The translations under genes and the position numbers were made by a program. This document shows, piece after piece, positions 6,281 through 8,487 of a DNA stretch of 8,487 bases. The stretch lies in NCBI GenBank assembly GCA_011526335.1, contig WTJB01000180.1, forward strand, positions 1 through 8,487. Direction: 5' to 3'. The first letter of the stretch is position 1. Each line of letters begins with the position of its first letter. The DNA comes from Candidatus Arcticimaribacter sp. (GTDB lineage Bacteria > Bacteroidota > Bacteroidia > Flavobacteriales > Flavobacteriaceae). The notes below the pieces were generated by a model. The model searched no databases. It was not told the origin of the DNA and saw only the letters and a program-made list of their open reading frames with translations.

Positions 6281-7110
6281 AAATGAAGTATTTGTTTTTC
6301 GCTTTTTGGATATCGGTCAATCTTTTTGCACAAAAGGAAGAGGCGAATAACCTTGTCGTAGAGGGCAATGAGTCCCATAAAGACGAGAAATACATTGCTG
6401 CAGAAGCTCAGTACAGAAAAGCCATTGCCTTGGATGAAACCCGGACAGATGCTCAACACAATTTAGGCAATACACTGTATAGAACCGAAGATTATTCTGC
6501 AGCGAGCCAGCGTTACTTTTTGACCCAAAAAGGGACAGAAAACAAACAGGAAAAACAAGCGGCATTTCACAATATTGGCAACATTCATATGCAAGCCAAA
6601 GCCTATGAAAAAGCAGTAGAAGCCTACAAGCAAGCACTACGAAATAATCCCACGGACGATGAAACGCGCTACAACTATGCATTGGCCAAAGAATTATTAG
6701 AAAAACAGAAGCAAGAACAAGAACAAAACCAAGACCAGCAAGACCAACAAGATCAAAATCAGGATCAAAATCAGGACCAAAACCAAGATCAACAAGAAAA
6801 AGATCAAAACAATTCTGATGGAGACCAGAAAGAAGATAAGTCTGAGGATCAACAAGATGAGGGCGATCAAAAAAAGGAAGAAGGTGATCAGGGCGATAAA
6901 GAAAAGGAACAAGAAAAAAATTCGGATCAGCAGAAGAAAGGCAAGGAAGATAAACCCCAGAAAAACCCGCCGAGAAAACCCGGACAAATTTCTCCAGAAC
7001 AAGTACAGAGTTTACTCAAAGCCATGAACCAACAAGAAAAAGAAGTTCAAGACAAAGTCAATGCCGAAAAAGTAAAAGGCGTCCCGATAAAAACCAAAAA
7101 AGACTGGTAA
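6277..7110 (+). CDS. batC: BatC, exported TPR protein with acidic Gln/Asp-rich linker
   Basis: This 277-residue protein is likely exported, with a signal peptide at 1-18 (basic MKMK start, hydrophobic stretch, FA before QKEE). Three TPR units follow at about 23-54, 57-90 and 94-127 (for example HNLGNTLY, FHNIGNIH and the consensus-like AVEAYKQALRNNP). From about 144 to 232 the protein is low-complexity, made almost only of Gln, Asp, Glu, Lys and Asn, including four-residue DQNQ repeats. A basic Pro-rich hinge (NPPRKPGQ) leads to a C-terminal tail (about 239-277, SPEQVQSLLKAMN to KTKKDW) that resembles the conserved tail of flavobacterial BatC proteins. TPR domains bind proteins, so BatC probably scaffolds the BatA/BatB VWA domains in the periplasm, with the linker acting as a spacer. 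ATG 6277 overlaps the batB stop by four bases; the second Met at residue 3 is a possible alternative start. No transmembrane anchor is seen beyond the signal sequence. Confidence 0.93.
   Translation: MKMKYLFFAFWISVNLFAQKEEANNLVVEGNESHKDEKYIAAEAQYRKAIALDETRTDAQHNLGNTLYRTEDYSAASQRYFLTQKGTENKQEKQAAFHNIGNIHMQAKAYEKAVEAYKQALRNNPTDDETRYNYALAKELLEKQKQEQEQNQDQQDQQDQNQDQNQDQNQDQQEKDQNNSDGDQKEDKSEDQQDEGDQKKEEGDQGDKEKEQEKNSDQQKKGKEDKPQKNPPRKPGQISPEQVQSLLKAMNQQEKEVQDKVNAEKVKGVPIKTKKDW
6727..6798 (+). repeat. Imperfect 12-base tandem repeats coding for DQNQ/DQQ units
   Basis: This stretch inside batC is built from short units. The unit GATCAAAATCAG occurs twice back to back (6751-6762, 6763-6774), followed by the variant GACCAAAACCAA (6775-6786) and then GATCAACAAGAA. 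Upstream, degenerate 9-base units encode QQD. The codons vary (GAT/GAC, CAA/CAG, AAT/AAC) while the amino acids stay the same, so selection appears to act on the protein composition. Such repeats can expand or contract in whole in-frame units, changing linker length without a frameshift. Confidence 0.7.
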
Positions 7111-7114
7111 TTGT

Positions 7115-8487
7115 ATGAAGAAGTACCTACAGATTTTATTTTTCTTTACCCTACTGGCTTCTTTTCAGCTGAAAGCACAAGTGCGTTTTGAAACCAAATT
7201 GAGTAAAACGCGACTTGGACTAAATGAACGCTTGCGTGTAAGTTTTGAAATGAATGAAAATGGTGACAATTTTATTCCTCCAACATTCGAAGGGTTCACT
7301 GTTGTTGGGGGACCCAACCAATCTGTAAGCAATAGTTATGTAAATGGGAAACGGAGTTTTTCGAAATCCTATACCTATTTTCTGACCCCAGAACAAAAAG
7401 GAGAGTTGACCATTGGTAAAGCATCGATAGAAATACAAGGGGAGGTGTACAAAACTTCCCCACGAAAAGTGATCGTCACCGAAGCGGTAAAAAGACCCAA
7501 TAGTGCCCAAGCTCAAGCCGATGCTTTTGCGGATGAAAATCTCCATTTGGTGGCAGAGGTTTCCAACGCGAATCCTTATCTAAACGAGGCCTTTACAGTC
7601 GTGTATAAACTGTACTATACCTCAGACCTTGGCATATCGAATGTCAATGAAGCCGAAACCCCCAAGTACAGCGATTTTTTAACCCATGTTATTCCCATCA
7701 AAAAATTGGAAATTAAACGGGGAACCTATAAGGGTAAAAACTACAACTATGTCGTGTGGCGTAAAGCAGTACTGTATCCACAAAAATCTGGGAAAGTCAG
7801 TTTGGATCCCTTGACCCTAAACATCTCTGTAGATGTCCCCACAAATCGACGTACTTTTTTTGGGGACCGGGTGTATAATAAAATCCCCAAAAAAATTACA
7901 GCCGGGCGGAGAACAATAAACGTAAAAGCCTTGCCTGAAAACGGGAAACCCGAAAATTTTTCAGGCGCTGTAGGAACTTTTGACCTAAATGTAAGCCTGA
8001 ACAAAGAGGAGCTAAAATCATCAGAATCTTTTCAAGTAAGTGTCAAGGTTTCAGGAAGAGGAAACCTAAAATTGTTTAGTTTACCCACACTCGAAGTCCC
8101 CAGTGCTTTAGAACGTTACGAGCCAGAGCACAAAGAAATGGTAAAAACGAACCTACTGGGCATGCAAGGGAGTATTGAGGACAACTACACCATAGTACCC
8201 CAGTATCAAGGAAATTATCCAATACCCGGTGTTGCGTTTTCCTATTTTGATCCGGTAAAAGAAAACTATGTAACGCTTCGTTCCGAAGAAAAAATAATCA
8301 ATGTGTTTGAGGGTCCCCAACCACAAAATTCAAGTGTACAGCAACCTAAAAAGGCACAGAACATCATAGGAAAACAAAGTCCAAAGCAATTTGAGTTCAT
8401 TAAATTGGAAACCACTCTGATGCCTCTTGTTGAAAAGCACTTCTACGGCACTCGTCTTTTTTATCTACTGTGGATAAGTCCTTTGGT
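7115..8487 (+). CDS. batD: BatD, exported membrane-anchored oxygen-tolerance protein (partial)
   Basis: This is the first 457 residues of BatD; the frame is open to the right edge, so the C-terminus is missing. A signal peptide covers 1-21 (MKKYLQ start, hydrophobic core, KA before QV). The mature part begins QVRFETKLSKTRLGLNERL, the usual BatD start, and continues as a series of beta-sandwich domains with conserved features such as FEGFTVVGGP, the YTYFLTPEQKG strand, VYKLYYT, VGTFDLNVSL and a SGRGNL motif. A hydrophobic segment starts near residue 443 (LFYLLWISPLV) at the window edge and should be the single membrane anchor. Flavobacterial BatD proteins are usually close to 590 residues, so about 130 residues, mostly a cytosolic tail, are probably lost. 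ATG 7115 lies four bases after the batC stop. Function is inferred: an outward-facing adaptor in the Bat complex. It closes the visible operon; batE could follow outside. Confidence 0.94.
   Translation, partial: MKKYLQILFFFTLLASFQLKAQVRFETKLSKTRLGLNERLRVSFEMNENGDNFIPPTFEGFTVVGGPNQSVSNSYVNGKRSFSKSYTYFLTPEQKGELTIGKASIEIQGEVYKTSPRKVIVTEAVKRPNSAQAQADAFADENLHLVAEVSNANPYLNEAFTVVYKLYYTSDLGISNVNEAETPKYSDFLTHVIPIKKLEIKRGTYKGKNYNYVVWRKAVLYPQKSGKVSLDPLTLNISVDVPTNRRTFFGDRVYNKIPKKITAGRRTINVKALPENGKPENFSGAVGTFDLNVSLNKEELKSSESFQVSVKVSGRGNLKLFSLPTLEVPSALERYEPEHKEMVKTNLLGMQGSIEDNYTIVPQYQGNYPIPGVAFSYFDPVKENYVTLRSEEKIINVFEGPQPQNSSVQQPKKAQNIIGKQSPKQFEFIKLETTLMPLVEKHFYGTRLFYLLWISPL

Noticed and set aside
6727..6810. 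CRISPR-like or mobile-element repeat
   Set aside because: The units are 9-12 bases, contiguous, in frame and encode a low-complexity linker; there are no spacers or flanking inverted repeats.
6697..7002. Minus-strand open frame of 101 residues rich in Leu, Ile and Phe, resembling a membrane protein
   Set aside because: It is the complement of the Gln/Asp/Lys-rich linker codons of batC; the hydrophobic composition is an artefact of reading CAA/GAT/AAA codons backwards.
6818..7027. Plus-strand frame of 69 residues rich in Lys and Arg
   Set aside because: It lies in another frame wholly inside batC and its composition follows from the purine-rich linker DNA.
7220..7546. Minus-strand frame of 108 residues inside batD
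   Set aside because: The plus strand here encodes conserved BatD sequence with a signal peptide upstream; the antisense frame has no recognisable family.

Overview
The window looks like a chromosomal segment from a Bacteroidota bacterium, most likely a member of the Flavobacteriaceae. This rests on three things. The gene set and order (moxR, DUF58, a BatD-like membrane protein, batA, batB, batC, batD) are a typical flavobacterial Bat operon. The start codons lack Shine-Dalgarno sequences and moxR has an A-rich leader. The exported proteins have signal peptides ending in AQ or SQ. Base composition is moderately AT-rich. The genus cannot be read from the sequence alone.

Layout: positions 1-599 hold the N-terminal two thirds of an aldo/keto reductase on the minus strand. 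Positions 600-738 are a divergent intergenic region with a 16-base GC-rich dyad and only weak promoter candidates. From 739 to the right edge, seven plus-strand genes follow with junctions of +2, -1, +2, +1, -4 and +4 bases, so they are almost certainly one transcription unit. The last gene (batD) is cut off by the window edge, as is the reductase on the left. There is no gene-free stretch longer than 139 bases, and no RNA gene, mobile element, CRISPR array or internal terminator was seen.

How the genes fit together: MoxR (AAA+ ATPase) and the DUF58 protein (VWA-like fold with an intact metal site) are soluble cytoplasmic partners. BatA and BatB are paralogous membrane-anchored VWA proteins. 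Their topology, read from the positive-inside rule, puts the VWA domains outside the cytoplasmic membrane. BatC is an exported TPR protein with a long acidic, Gln/Asp-rich linker. BatD is an exported, membrane-anchored beta-rich protein. The third gene encodes a 537-residue protein with a BatD-like exported domain, a cytosolic domain, a second membrane span and a C-terminal exported domain of unknown kind. It is the least understood part and could physically link the cytosolic ATPase to the periplasmic VWA proteins. MoxR/VWA pairs are generally regarded as chaperone-like or metal-insertion/activation systems. Bat genes were named for an aerotolerance phenotype in Bacteroides, but their client is not settled.

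The window is a well-formed, intact version of a known system rather than an obviously new one. The unusual points are the domain build of the third gene, its paralogy to BatD, the GTG start of batA and the repeat-built linker of BatC.
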